A stretch of DNA of 64,000 nucleotides from Plantago major (Eukaryota > Streptophyta > Magnoliopsida > Lamiales > Plantaginaceae). Under the pieces are notes generated by a model. The model did not search any database, was not told the DNA's origin, and saw nothing but the letters and a program-made list of their open reading frames with translations. Shown piece after piece: positions 13,480 to 24,409 of this stretch (its first letter is position 1; each line of letters starts with the position of its first letter). Location: contig CM048839.1 of assembly GCA_026545765.1 (NCBI GenBank), positions 6,559,835 to 6,623,834 of the forward strand, written 5' to 3'. The position numbers and the translations under genes are program-made.

Positions 13480-14030
13480 TGTAAAGTTTTGGAAACTTTG
13501 GGGGTTCGTCTGCAAAACTTGAAGACTTGAAGGACCTATTTGAAAGAAGGATGGATTTAAGGCGATGGATTGATCTGAGCCGTAGGATTATAACATAATC
13601 GTTATAATCGAACGGATACTGTTTCTCAGACCGTTATCTCTACGTATATAATCGATTTTTCTTTGATGTATAGAGAGTTCAATTCAGTATTCTTTCACTT
13701 GTAATCGAGAGTTTTGAGAACGGTTAGGATCGTGAATAGCTAGGATCGTGGTTATCAACTCGGATTGAAGAGTTGTGCTTGTTCGATTGCAGTTTCGATC
13801 GGTTCTCTGTAAGCTTGTACTTTGATTTGGTGATTAGTGAAATCATGATCGTTTTTCTCCCGATCAGTAGGCCGATGTGGCGTGCCGAAGCTCGTTATAT
13901 CTTGTGTTGATTGTTATTGCTTTGATTTGGTTGCTGTTTGTGCGTATTTGTGTTTTAGTGTGAAATCGCCATTTCCGTTACTATCCTTAATTCTTCGTTA
14001 TTCGTCTGTGATCGATTAGTAAACCTAACA
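13480..14030 (+). repeat. 3' LTR of copia element 1
   Basis: 551 bp with the same TG...CA ends as the 5' LTR. It is longer mainly through a 16-bp duplication around 13725-13750. Confidence 0.95.
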
Positions 14031-14199
14031 AATTTTGTAACAGGCATTCAAAACATATAACGCTCTCATGCGATGCCTGTCTTTTGCCGTTTTTTGTTAA
14101 TAAATCCCTGTTAAAGAACACCTTAAACTGTTGTATGTGTAATGTAGCAAGCCACTCATACTGTATCAAATAACCCAGCTACTTAAATATCTTTCAAGT

Positions 14200-15360
14200 A
14201 AAGTATAAAATGTTGTGATTGCAATTTTTGGATCTATCAGAAATTCAGATGCTAAGTTGTGGTAGTTGTTTTAAATTTGTAGTTTATTACCATGATGGAC
14301 GGATTAGTAAACCAGGTGGAGATGGAATGTGCTTATCGGCCTGGGAAATTTTGTGGATGCTAACTGGAGATGCGGATATCATTCTCTCCACTGTGAAAAT
14401 TGGGCGATTGATAATCATTAGCATGTCAACTACCAAGGTATCCATCCTATTAGATGGCTATTGGTAAGTCATGGTTGCTTTGTTTCGTGTAACAAGTGCT
14501 CTTTTGGACTGTGGTGATTATCTTCCATACTGCTATGTCACAGATGGACTATGAATGGATATAATTTTTAAAAGTTAAAGAGCAGAAATATGAAGCTAAG
14601 GAAAGTGATGGTATTATTTCTGATACTCAAAATTCATTACAAAGAGGCCTATTTATACAGAAAACAGAAAAATATGATTCTTGCTAAACAAGTCGAAAAA
14701 CGAGCTAATATACAGAGCAATAGTACTTGATTAACTCCAGCTATAATCCTTGGTGAACAAGCTCACGATTTCATCCGTTGATTGAAGTTTTTACGGCCAA
14801 GATCGAAAAGTATCAATTGTACTCTCTGGTCCATTTTTGTCTTCTTTGCTGAGGAAGAGGACGAACTACCGAGTGCTGGAAGAAACGTAAAAACGTTTGA
14901 CGTTTTTAGCGTTAAAAAGCTGTCTTTTCTTTTTCGTTTTTCAAGCTAATCCCTCTCTGTTTCTTGCTCTTTCAATTGAGTAACAATTTCCTTCGCGCCT
15001 TCGCTTTTGATCCTGAAACTTTTAAAATCTTTGCAATTAACTCTTGTTAAATTGCATTTATTTTCTTTAAATTTCCAATAATAATGATGGAGTTTGATAC
15101 TGACCTGGCAATTTCTATCGGCTGACAGGAGATTTCCAGCAATGTATAAACGATCACATGTCCAGGTATTTGAAACTTTTTAAGTCTAATCTTCATCCGA
15201 TATTTGAATATGTCAGTGCACATTTAGATTCCAGCCACATTTAGCTTTTTCGTTCATAAATCCGTGTTAATGAACACCTCAAAAAGCTGTATGTGTAATG
15301 TAGCAAGTCACTCATACTGTATCAAATAACCCAGCTACTTAAATATCTTACATAGTAACC
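14200..15360 (+). repeat. Tandem segmental duplication, unit 2
   Basis: Direct repeat of the unit beginning at 7220, containing all the anchors named for unit 1. It is interrupted at about 14555-15125 by a segment missing from unit 1. The downstream end carries the same 'atgtagcaag' and 'acccagctacttaaatatct' words as 14130-14190, which shows that the repeat is tandem and not dispersed. Confidence 0.75.
14551..15125. mobile_element. Insertion in unit 2, possibly a solo LTR fossil
   Basis: About 570 bp present only in unit 2. It can be read as running from a TG to a CA end, and has the size and non-coding, promoter-like look of an LTR. I could not find a clean target duplication. It may instead be an unrelated non-autonomous element. 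Confidence 0.35.
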
Positions 15361-15796
15361 AATACAGTATAAAACACAGTACTTCCAATACATACTTGAC
15401 AAAGATCAATAATGAGTTTGTCAAAGCAATAATGGGTGATTTTGACAAAAAAACCTCACATCAACCAACCCTACAAATTAAATATCTTTACACAGCCAAT
15501 ACACTAAATACCAGTAAATACTCATTCCAAACGAATGGCCTTGAACAATTGAACATTACATTATTACAGCAAATCACAATCTCGTGCAGGCCATGTTACC
15601 TGCAAGGCTGCAACTTGTTGGAAAAATCATAGCCAGGTCTCCCTAAATTTAAGGCCCATGCTTTCGCAGTGCTGTAACAGGGAATCAATACAGGGACATG
15701 AGCAAATTGCAATAACAATCCAGAAGAATGTAGAAACACTTTAGTACAATTCCATATTTAGTGTTGCAAGAAAATGCTAGCCTTTACCTTAACAGC
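15361..15796. other. Intergenic / 3' flank of the CYP74 gene
   Basis: No gene seen. The part nearest 15797 is probably the 3' untranslated region of the minus-strand P450 gene. No single poly(A) signal could be chosen with confidence. Confidence 0.4.
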
Positions 15797-17368
15797 TTAA
15801 CTGACAGTTCCATTACTTGCTTTTGTCAAAGACTTGAATGTAATCTTTGAACCAAGCAAAAACTTTGAACTCTCAATCGTAAATGTATCGTACTTGAGAA
15901 AAAACTCAACCAACATCAACTTGCATAGCAGAACAACCATGTCCTTTCCAGGACACTGCTTGTTCTCCGGTGTAGGGTCTTCAGTCTCTCTCCCATTCGA
16001 CCAGTACACGTACTTGATCAGCTCTTCTCCTTCTCCCACAAATCTATCTGCAATGAATTCATCTGGTTTTGTGAAAACCTTAGGATCCTTGGTTGCAATT
16101 GGCTGGTATCCAAACAACATTTCCCCTTTCTTGACCAAGAAAGAGGATTCATGGTTTTGGATTTTAAAGTCCTCCTTTGCATTCCCATACTGATAAGGCA
16201 CAGGAGGTTCGATTCTCAAAACCTCCCAAACAACTGACTTAGTTAACGTCAGCCGATTCAGTGCTCCAAGGGTAACCCCTCCTTCTTCCTTAACGACAGC
16301 CCTGATCTCCTCGGCCAGCTGACGGTGCAAATCTTCGCCTGCGTTTCCTACCCACTTGATCAATGCCGGAAACAATGCCTTCATTCCACCGTAAGCGTTG
16401 AACCCTGCCATAAACACGAGGTTATGGCAGGCTTCATCTCGTTTTAACCCCCTCTTCTCAGCTTCGTCTAGAAAGGAACCGCCATTTGCGTAAAACGCAT
16501 TGTAAAGCTTCTTGTAATCAGACTTCACTAAAAGAAATGGCAGTGCAACTGTGTGTATCAGTAGATCCTCCAAACAGTTAGGGACAAACTTTAGTCCCAA
16601 AGTCACTAATGGCACTAGCTGACACACAAGCCACTTGTCAAAACTACTCGGGCCTTTCGCCCCTAGAGGAGTCTCCGCCGGGCTCTTTCCGCAGAATAAA
16701 CGGAAGACGAACTCGAACGAGGCCTGATCACTCAGCGCATTGAAGTTGGAACTGCCTTTTGCCGAGACTTCACTTTCCAGGGCCGAAAGTAGGCTGTTCT
16801 GGACCGCCTGACGAAACATAGGGATGATAGAGTTGTGCTTGCTTGCCAGAAAGCTAATACACAATCCCTTCAGTACTGCGTGGTCCGGTTCAGAAGGGTC
16901 CAGGTACGCACAAACACGGTATCCACCCGTGTAGGCAGTCGATGGCATGAACGTCCCGTCCAGAACATTCTTTTTCTCGACTTTGGAGTTGTCGAATAGT
17001 ATTGGGAAGCTTGCGGAATCGAGAAGGCAAATGACTTGCGGGTTCTTGGCCAGGAAGGGACCTGGTGGCATGTTGCACCGGAATATGGTGGAGTTGTATT
17101 TCTCGATTCGGGATTGGAAGAATGTGAGCTCACCTTGGTTGTAGTGGTAGTCATACCGGTCTTTCATCGGGCCGAAAAATGGGCTGCCATAGTCTCCCGG
17201 GATCTCTCGGGAAGGAAGCTCAGGCATTATTGAAGGAGGGAGATAAAATGTTGTATGGTTTTTGTTTTGGTTGGTACTAGCAGTGTGAAGGTGAATAGGT
17301 GATTGAGGTGCAATTGGCATGGATTTATAACGGCGAGATAACAGATTTTTACTCCCTCTTGTTATCAT
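15797..17368 (-). CDS. CYP74: CYP74 fatty-acid hydroperoxide P450 (HPL/AOS/DES type)
   Basis: Intact single-exon frame of 523 residues. CYP74 enzymes rearrange fatty-acid hydroperoxides without O2 or reductase, giving aldehydes (lyase), allene oxides (jasmonate route) or divinyl ethers. Seen: family start block IPGDYGSPFFGPMKDRYDYH (56-75); I-helix FNAYGG (323-328) in place of the usual oxygen-binding motif; EVLR as ExxR (382-385); WSNGRETE; and heme loop NKQCPGKDMV with Cys472. Blocks such as FEFVFRLFC, KRDEACHN and GSKITFKSLTKAS recall CYP74C more than CYP74A. A Leu occupies the position of Arabidopsis AOS Phe137 (KKNVLDGTFMPS), which in that enzyme favours lyase activity. So hydroperoxide lyase, 9/13-AOS or divinyl ether synthase are all possible. 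Start is unsure: Met1, Met17 and Met48 are in frame, and CYP74C proteins often begin close to Met48. Residues 1-48 could be a plastid peptide or extra leader. The codons for residues 1-11 lie in a sequence copied elsewhere in the window. Confidence 0.9.
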   Translation of the reverse strand: MITRGSKNLLSRRYKSMPIAPQSPIHLHTASTNQNKNHTTFYLPPSIMPELPSREIPGDYGSPFFGPMKDRYDYHYNQGELTFFQSRIEKYNSTIFRCNMPPGPFLAKNPQVICLLDSASFPILFDNSKVEKKNVLDGTFMPSTAYTGGYRVCAYLDPSEPDHAVLKGLCISFLASKHNSIIPMFRQAVQNSLLSALESEVSAKGSSNFNALSDQASFEFVFRLFCGKSPAETPLGAKGPSSFDKWLVCQLVPLVTLGLKFVPNCLEDLLIHTVALPFLLVKSDYKKLYNAFYANGGSFLDEAEKRGLKRDEACHNLVFMAGFNAYGGMKALFPALIKWVGNAGEDLHRQLAEEIRAVVKEEGGVTLGALNRLTLTKSVVWEVLRIEPPVPYQYGNAKEDFKIQNHESSFLVKKGEMLFGYQPIATKDPKVFTKPDEFIADRFVGEGEELIKYVYWSNGRETEDPTPENKQCPGKDMVVLLCKLMLVEFFLKYDTFTIESSKFLLGSKITFKSLTKASNGTVS

Positions 17369-17936
17369 CTCCCATTAAAAGATCTACAATGTTGTTTTCC
17401 ATACAACTTAAAAGTCGATTAAAATCGAGTTGTATATTGAATTATGTTTCGCATACAACTAAAAATTTATGCTAAGTCACTATTCAACTCACATAAAATT
17501 GAGTTACTGTGTTCATTTGTTAAAATTATGTTAAATCCCGTATGTTAAAATCGTATGCAAAACCGTCTATAAAATTCAACATTTCTTATGTAACACTTTA
17601 AAGTTTTGGTTAGTTTAAATGGATTGATAACTATACTCAAGAAAGTGTATAAATCAAGAGGGGCATGAGTTTGGAGTTAATGTGAAGTATGGACATTATT
17701 GGGAAAATAAACAAATCTGGCATGCCTCGCATGTAAGAACGCGCATAGTCGCCAGTAGTAGTATTTGTTTATTGGGTGCACTTGCGATGCAATTATAAGT
17801 TAGTTTACTGGGTGGATAGGATTAAGGCAGATTGTTGAACCGTTCTTAATTTGGCTAATAAGTTAGTTTACTGGTTGTACATTTGTCAATTATGTGGGGC
17901 TAATCATATGGTAAAAGTTAGCTTTATTAAATACAA
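17369..17936 (-). promoter_or_regulatory. Upstream region of the CYP74 gene
   Basis: 568 bp between the P450 start and the Helitron 3' end. It is AT-rich with several 'gttgtatg' and 'actcaat' words, and no unambiguous TATA box at the usual distance. The Helitron sits close enough to form the distal promoter border. Confidence 0.35.
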
Positions 17937-17978
17937 CTAGTACTAACCCGTGGCGATGCCACGGTATAGTTTACTTTT
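17937..17978 (-). repeat. Helitron 3' terminus with hairpin
   Basis: Palindrome CCGTGGC/GCCACGG with loop ATC, followed by the CTAG end. Hairpins at this place are thought to act as the stop signal for rolling-circle transposition. Confidence 0.9.
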
Positions 17979-18181
17979 GGTATATATAAACGATTGATAA
18001 CGTAAGTAAATTCAGAAAATCAAATATAGTAAAGAATAGTTGAGATTACCATAAAATTATAAAAAACGGTGGAAGGATATATGAAAAATTTCAAAGTAGC
18101 TTTGAAAATACAAAATTCCACACTTCAAAGTATTTCAAAGTAAAAAACAAAAATATCAAAAGTATTAATGCATACACACGT

Positions 18182-21100
18182 CTAAAGGTTACACAAAACC
18201 TCCTTATAAACCACGTTAGTTGTGGTATCAGTGGGTTTTCCTTCTTCATCCAGAATCAATACCTTCAAGCCCTTTTTTGATGTAACTCTCGAGAAAGCAA
18301 CATAAAGCTGACCGTGGCTGAATACTGGGCTCGGCAAATATAGACCGACATGGGCCAACGATTGTCCTTGACTCTTATTTATCGTCATAGCATAGCAAAC
18401 CGATATAGGAAACTGCCTCCTCTGAAACCTGATTGGAAACTTGGTAACATCTGACGGTGTCAAAATCATACGGGCTATCAAATACTCTTTACCAGCATTT
18501 TTTCCATGTATCATCTTGGCCCTGATGACGTGTTTGCCGATAGAAGTAACGATCAATCTAGTTCCATTACACAGTTCTGCAGACTGGTCTATATTCCTTA
18601 ATAGCATAATCGGACATCCAACTTTAAGACGGATCAAATGATTGGGAATACCTGATGTCTTAATGGTATTAAGAAATTCGGTCGAATATATATCCTCACG
18701 ATTGACTATATCATCCTCATCAGGACAAATGCTATCGGAACTCATGAACTCAAATGCATCACCAGGCAACAAAGACATAACATAATCATTAATCTCATGA
18801 ACAATCTCATTAGTCGGAGCTAATATAGCTCTATCCTGGAAGTATCGACCATCACCAATATGATCTATGAGTGACGGATAAGTACTACTTACAATTGCAG
18901 CTATTGGATCGGTTGCATCATGGATGAGTATATCATCAGGCAGTTTGAATTCGACCTCACCATCGTTCTGTCCTCCAATTTCACCATCTCCAACTTTTAA
19001 CAACCAATCCGCAAATTCCCTTATAGATTCAACTTCACCGGAGATCCGCCAAATGAAATTGACACCGTTAAAAGTCATAAATTATACTAATAAATCGTGA
19101 AGTATAAGATAATTAAATTTTTAGAACATGCGTATATGTAAATAAACTTTACGCTTATATTAAGAAAAATACTAACCTGTAAGCGCATATTCTTGGTTAA
19201 CCTCATTACTTGACAATGACTCCATATAGAACCGGATGATGACAACGATGCATTAACTACGTCCTGTCTACTTCCTTTAGGAATAACTGGCGTAATCATT
19301 CAAGTCACCCCCAAATACAACCACTTTACCACCAAAGGGAAATCTAGAACCTTGTCCGTCTGGGCCTCTAACGACATCTCAGATACTCCTGTCGAGTGCT
19401 TCAAAACAAAATCTATTTGTCATTGGAGCTTCATCCCATATGATCAACTTAGTCTTTTCGAGAAGTCCTTAGTTCACTCCGGAGTAATTTCGCTACATAC
19501 AAGGGTCTCATCAACCGTCAATGGTATTGAGAATCGAATGGGTCATTCTTCCTTAGCAAGAAAAGAGAAGCAATACCGCTAGAAGCAACAGGCAAAACGA
19601 TGTCACCCTTACCACACAGTGCAGAGCACAACGTCCTCCATAAAAATGTTTTACCGGTACCGCCATATCCATATAAGAAGAAAACACCACCCCTATCGGA
19701 AAGAAAGATCCATAATCTTATCAGATACATCCCTCTCGCTCATCGACACGGATACAACCGATTGAATTCAGCCTGCATTTCTTCTACATCATGAGACATC
19801 TCTTCTGCAATAAGATTGTTACTTCCATCCCGGATGACCATGTTGTCCGGTAATGGCATCCCTTCAAATTGAGAAAGTGAACTACCATTTAGAGATAACA
19901 GACGTTCAATATCTGCAAGGGCAAAATTCTTGATTTGCATCTCACTAAGTTCCAATCCTACAATATTAGACAAACGTATTATAGTTAATTATCATATCAA
20001 ATGCCACATATAAGTATTTGAATTTTGAAACAAAATTGATATAATGTATAAACAATAAAATTACCTGGATTATTCATCTTCTTACGATGAAAATATATTA
20101 TATCATCAGAAAGATGATCCCATGTCTTTTCCCAAACCTCAACGGGCCTTGACATGGAGTTCGACTGAAGAAGCATGCAAAATAAATGCCTCAGGTATCG
20201 ACCTGAACACCAGAAACTTGCTTCTTTTATTGCATCAATGTATTCTTTGTCATCATCCAACAATCCCATTGCGTAACGCATCCCTATATGTTGGATACAA
20301 AACACCGCCTGATCCTCGATCCTCATAGCAAGTGGCACCTCGTGTGATTCAACATGATTCTAAGATAATATGCCGGCCCAGATTTAGGCGGGACGTGGTA
20401 TATCCTACCAACCCTGTTCATCCTTTGCTTCCTAACTTTCCAAACCTTATTCTTTTTATCAAACACATAATGTCGTGGAAACTCAGAGTATAGATACTGG
20501 CGTGCTTCAGGGTTATCTTTGTTGTACTTCATCCACTGCAAGAATTTAGTTTGTGCAATAGTCGGCTTATCCATGAGATTTTCTATAAAGTCACCATCCT
20601 TGAAGCACAAATTCTGCTCACCGTCCAAGTGGAAAGATAACCGCTCTACAGTCGGGTCACGATAATGTATGTCAAAACCAAGAATACGCCATACAGCTTC
20701 ACAGGCGGATATATATCTGCAATTGACATAGTCTTTCACTTCATTGTCAACCGTAATCTTCGCACCTATTCTATCAACCCCTTTATTGACATACTTGAAG
20801 AGGTATTTTATAGAGTTTGACTTGTTACACCACTCGACATTAATATGCGCATTATACCTCATCAAGAGATATGGATTGTATGGAACAATGTATCTGTAGT
20901 TATAAATAGTATTTTTAAATTACAAATAAATACAACATATGAAGTGTAAAAAAATGAACTTAAAATTTAAAAATGATAACACATACCTGTTATCAATAGA
21001 AACACCATTCTTGTCTATTGTTCGACCATCGTTACGCCTCCTATAAACAGGATACCCATTGCCATCAAATGATGTACGTTCATTGAAACTCTTTGGAAAT

Positions 21101-24100
21101 TTCTTCGAGCATTTGTTTCCATCATGCATACATGGTGATGTGGGGTTCAACGCACCACATGGACCGTGCACCATATACTCAGAAACAGCATGAAACAATT
21201 CCGGATCAGCATCTCTGTCTGGAATCTCCGCACTGATGACTTTATCAATGTCATCAACTGTCATATTTTTGTCCTCACGGTCTACCCATAATAGAATATG
21301 GACATGTGGGAGACCACGCTTCTGAAACTCAATAGTATAGACAACTGCAAAATGAAATATATTGATATTATCCTTTCTATATTTCATTAATAAAAATATA
21401 AGATATTAAATTATGATAGAAAAATGAATTTACCTCCCATGCACTTCCCAAATATATTTTCTGTTTTCAAATCCTTGACCAGTTGATCTAGCTTAAGCTT
21501 GAAGACACGGCATAATATATCAGGCCTATCCTCAGGACGTAATCCCTTAGCTTCGCAAAAGCGTGTTATCTCAGGCCATTTGGGATTACACGTAAAAGTG
21601 ATGAACAACTCAGGATATCCTATGGCCCTGCAAATTGCCATAGTGTCCTGAAAATTCTGAATCATGTACCTTGGGCCACCGATAAATGAAGATGGCAAGA
21701 CAATCATCTTACCAACATTATCCGTTGGATCATCAATATCAATAGCACCTCTACGAATTGCATCATCAAGTTTCTTGTAACTGTCAGACCTAAGCTTGGG
21801 TTGGTTGTTTACAATGAATGCTAGCCTTTGAGTCTCCATCATCATATAGCAATCAACTAAAACCGCCGAATAACTTCCTGCTGCGCAATATTGTGGATGC
21901 TTCATCTTCACGATCAAATATCCTAAAGGATATGAACTCTTTGATTGTGAGTCTATTCCGAACACCGGTTGACTTATTTGTGTGTGGAATCTCCGTGTGG
22001 TATCCATCTTCACCGTATGGAAAAAGTAACGGATATTGCATTGGGAGGTAGCTCGGATGCAGTTCGGAAATACGTCTTAGTCCAGTCATCTTGTGGTCAA
22101 GTAATATATCTCTCGGATCCATGTCATATTCATTATTACCTGTTACATCATTAGATAATTAATCTATAGATATATCATTTAAATGAACGAATATCTTTTT
22201 ATGTTAAGATGTTAAATAATTTAATCTACATACCGACTATAAGGGCAGCAACTTCAGAACACGTCGGTAGATTGTACATACGGCCATCACGTGACCTACG
22301 ACCGATAAGACAAAGCTTCACATTCTGTTCATCATTTTCTTTGAATCTATCAGCAGCCATTCTAAAGTTTTTTGCAATCGGGTTGTACTCGTCAACCATC
22401 TCCTTAAGTGAACTGACAACATTAGGTTCAATCACGGCAGGATGTTTTGACCTACATATCAAAATAATATATATATATATATATATATGTTACATTTGGA
22501 AGAATAAGAATAATTAAAGGAAATGAAACAAATTTATTAGAAATACATACCTCACAGCGTCAATCCTATCTTGCGTTTCATCTTCACCACAATACATATA
22601 TAGCTGCGAGAACTTTGCCGAATGGCCATTTGTTGGCAACAAACTGCCAAGCCGATGGTAATTTTGACCACCAAGTTTATACGTATATGGACCACGACCA
22701 TTATTAACAGAGTTGTCCTGTATACCACCCATAGATGTAAACGCATACATCATGTTATAAGCACGTATATTCTCAACAAAGTTTCTACTGTTGCGATCCC
22801 TGTTATTGAGGAGATCTCTCAATAGTGGTGGAGGTTCTTGCAACTTTGGCAATTGTATTTTTCCACGACTACAACATATAGAGAACTCGGGTTCATTGAC
22901 AGGTGTATTCTTAATCTTCTCATCAAACCACATAAGAGCGCCACAATATGAGCATGGGTGTATTGGGTCACCAAAGTCTTTATATGCTGTCACGGGTTAT
23001 TTACATCGATGAATCGAGTAGTCGAATAAAATCTATCTATAATTAGAATATAAATAAAGAAAATGGTAAATTTCAAGTAAAGTATTACCTATGACTTGTT
23101 GACCAAGTGCTCGTCTAGCAGCTTGACTTTTCTTCTGACAACGGAAATTAATTGCAATTTTCCGATTTCTTGCAGTAGACGATTCGGGAATAGAAGATAC
23201 CAAATTTCTCGGGGGCACAATTGTATCTTTATGAACTAACCAATCAACATGGCGCTGAGCAATTCCCATTTGTTGTTCCATACCATTCGGTAAAGGAATG
23301 CCTAGAAAATGTAATCAAAAGAAACGAAAATTTAAGTATTAGTGTATTGGGAAAATTGAGTTAAGCATCAAATTATCAACATTTAACTTATCAATAGATA
23401 CTTACGATATGATGTATTAGTTTTAATATAACAAACTTGTTTATCAGGAATAGCCTTTAGGTATCTCTTGTTTGCTATAATCGCACGTCTGTTCTTCCGG
23501 TTGAATGAAGCCACTTGTTTGTACGCATCATTGACTTCACCTATTCATATCAAATTAAACTAATGAATCCATGCATAAATAAATATATGTTGATAAAGTA
23601 AGACGGAAATTGTGAATTATACCAGGGCTTGCTAAATCAACAAATGAACTTTTGTATAGATCTCTTGTAACTTCTCTACTTCGACTTGGAATAGACGCTG
23701 TCACTAAAAAAACACATATAATAATTATAAAGTAAAATTAGTATATAAGAAAAATATGCATAATATAATTGTTAGACAAACGCGTGGAAATACAATTTTC
23801 AAGCTCACCGTTTGTTATATCGGACAAAGGTGTAGTCATGGAATCAAATCGATATTGTCGTTGTCGCCACTCATTGGAGTTCCTTTACTGCATCGTGACC
23901 TATATACATTCACAAAATTACAAATATTAATACTTATAAGCTGGTAATAAAGAAGAGCTTAAATTATAAAATGTAAGTGCGTAAGTGAAAATACAACCAT
24001 TTATTACTGTAGAAGAGTTCTCATCAGCATCTATCTCCATTGAATTTAAATGATGACTACTCGATCCAGAATTATAAATGATGTCACGTACGTACTTCAT

Positions 24101-24118
24101 TCGCCTACCCATCAACAC
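18182..24118 (-). pseudogene. Helitron Rep-helicase (RepHel), frameshifted
   Basis: The protein reads from about 24118 down. N-terminal pieces lie at 23927-24118 and 23033-23281. The Cys-rich block (CSYCGALMWF, FSICCSRGKI) is at 22514-22993, and 'LPMQYPLLFPYGEDGY' near 22030. The Rep region has 'PSSFIGGPRYMIQNFQDTMA' near 21680, the HUH motif (LPHVHILLW) near 21300 and the paired tyrosines YLFKY near 20791-20805. The helicase has Walker A GYGGTGKT at 19647-19670, Walker B (LIIWDEAPM) near 19440, and a C-terminal part at 18182-19078 with INKSQGQSL and YVAFSRVTS. Some gaps with GT-AG borders are introns. Frame changes in Rep near 21880 and 20330, and in the helicase near 19530 and 19295, plus stops between them, show at least four lesions. 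All catalytic motifs are still readable, so decay is recent. Confidence 0.9.
22468..22489. repeat. (AT)n microsatellite
   Basis: Uninterrupted AT dinucleotide run of about 22 bp within an apparent intron of the Helitron gene. Confidence 0.9.
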
Positions 24119-24242
24119 ACCTACATTATAATAAAAAAATCATTGAAGTAGGATCAATGACATAATAAAATACATAGAATAACAAATAATAATGATAAAA
24201 ATTTAATATTACCTGAAAACTCAGCAAGTCAACTAACGAAAC

Positions 24243-24282
24243 CTTAATTCTCGAATTACTCTACCTTAATTCGAGAATTAAG
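24243..24282. repeat. Perfect 16-bp inverted repeat (hairpin)
   Basis: Arms cttaattctcgaatta and taattcgagaattaag are exact reverse complements with an 8-base loop. It lies about 125 bp upstream of the first Rep-helicase fragment, so it may sit in its leader or promoter. Confidence 0.85.
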
Positions 24283-24409
24283 ATCAAAGAACTACATAAG
24301 TGCATCCAAGATTTAAGGCGAATTATATACACAGAATTAGGAAGAACTAAATGCTTCATGAAACCCTAGTATATATAGGAACAAATATCAGGCTCAGATT
24401 GCAATCCAA

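Larger units (their letters stand above)
8665..14030 (+). mobile_element. Ty1/copia LTR retrotransposon, old and broken
   Basis: A full-length but broken copia element of 5.37 kb, flanked by a perfect 5-bp target duplication AATTT (8660-8664 and 14031-14035). Parts run in copia order on the plus strand: gag with a CCHC zinc knuckle near 9970-10015, protease (DSGCTFHMS) near 10155, integrase His region near 10540 and core to about 11060, reverse transcriptase with YVDDM near 12370, and RNase H at about 12890-13270. A polypurine tract (ggaggaga) precedes the 3' LTR. The coding part has about four breaks. The LTRs differ at about 19 of 535 aligned bases (3.6%), or roughly 1.4-2.6 million years at published plant rates of 0.7-1.3e-8 per site per year. 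The integrase region resembles the Tork/Tnt1 group, not firmly placed. Confidence 0.95.
7220..14200 (+). repeat. Tandem segmental duplication, unit 1 (interrupted)
   Basis: The bases 7220-7527, about 8395-8664 and 14036-14200 match, in the same order, the segment 14200-15360. Anchors include 'ggatctatcagaaattcaga' (7267 and 14229), 'cacatgtccaggtatttg' and 'acccagctacttaaatatct' (14173 and 15327). Unit 1 is split by two insertions: an inverted-repeat element at about 7530-8395 and the Ty1/copia element at 8665-14030. Divergence between the units is moderate, so the duplication is older than the copia insertion. No protein is recognisable. Confidence 0.8.

Noticed and set aside
15797-17368. 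Assignment as classical plastid AOS (CYP74A)
   Set aside because: Several blocks fit CYP74C better and the residue equivalent to Phe137 is Leu, so only the CYP74 family level is stated.
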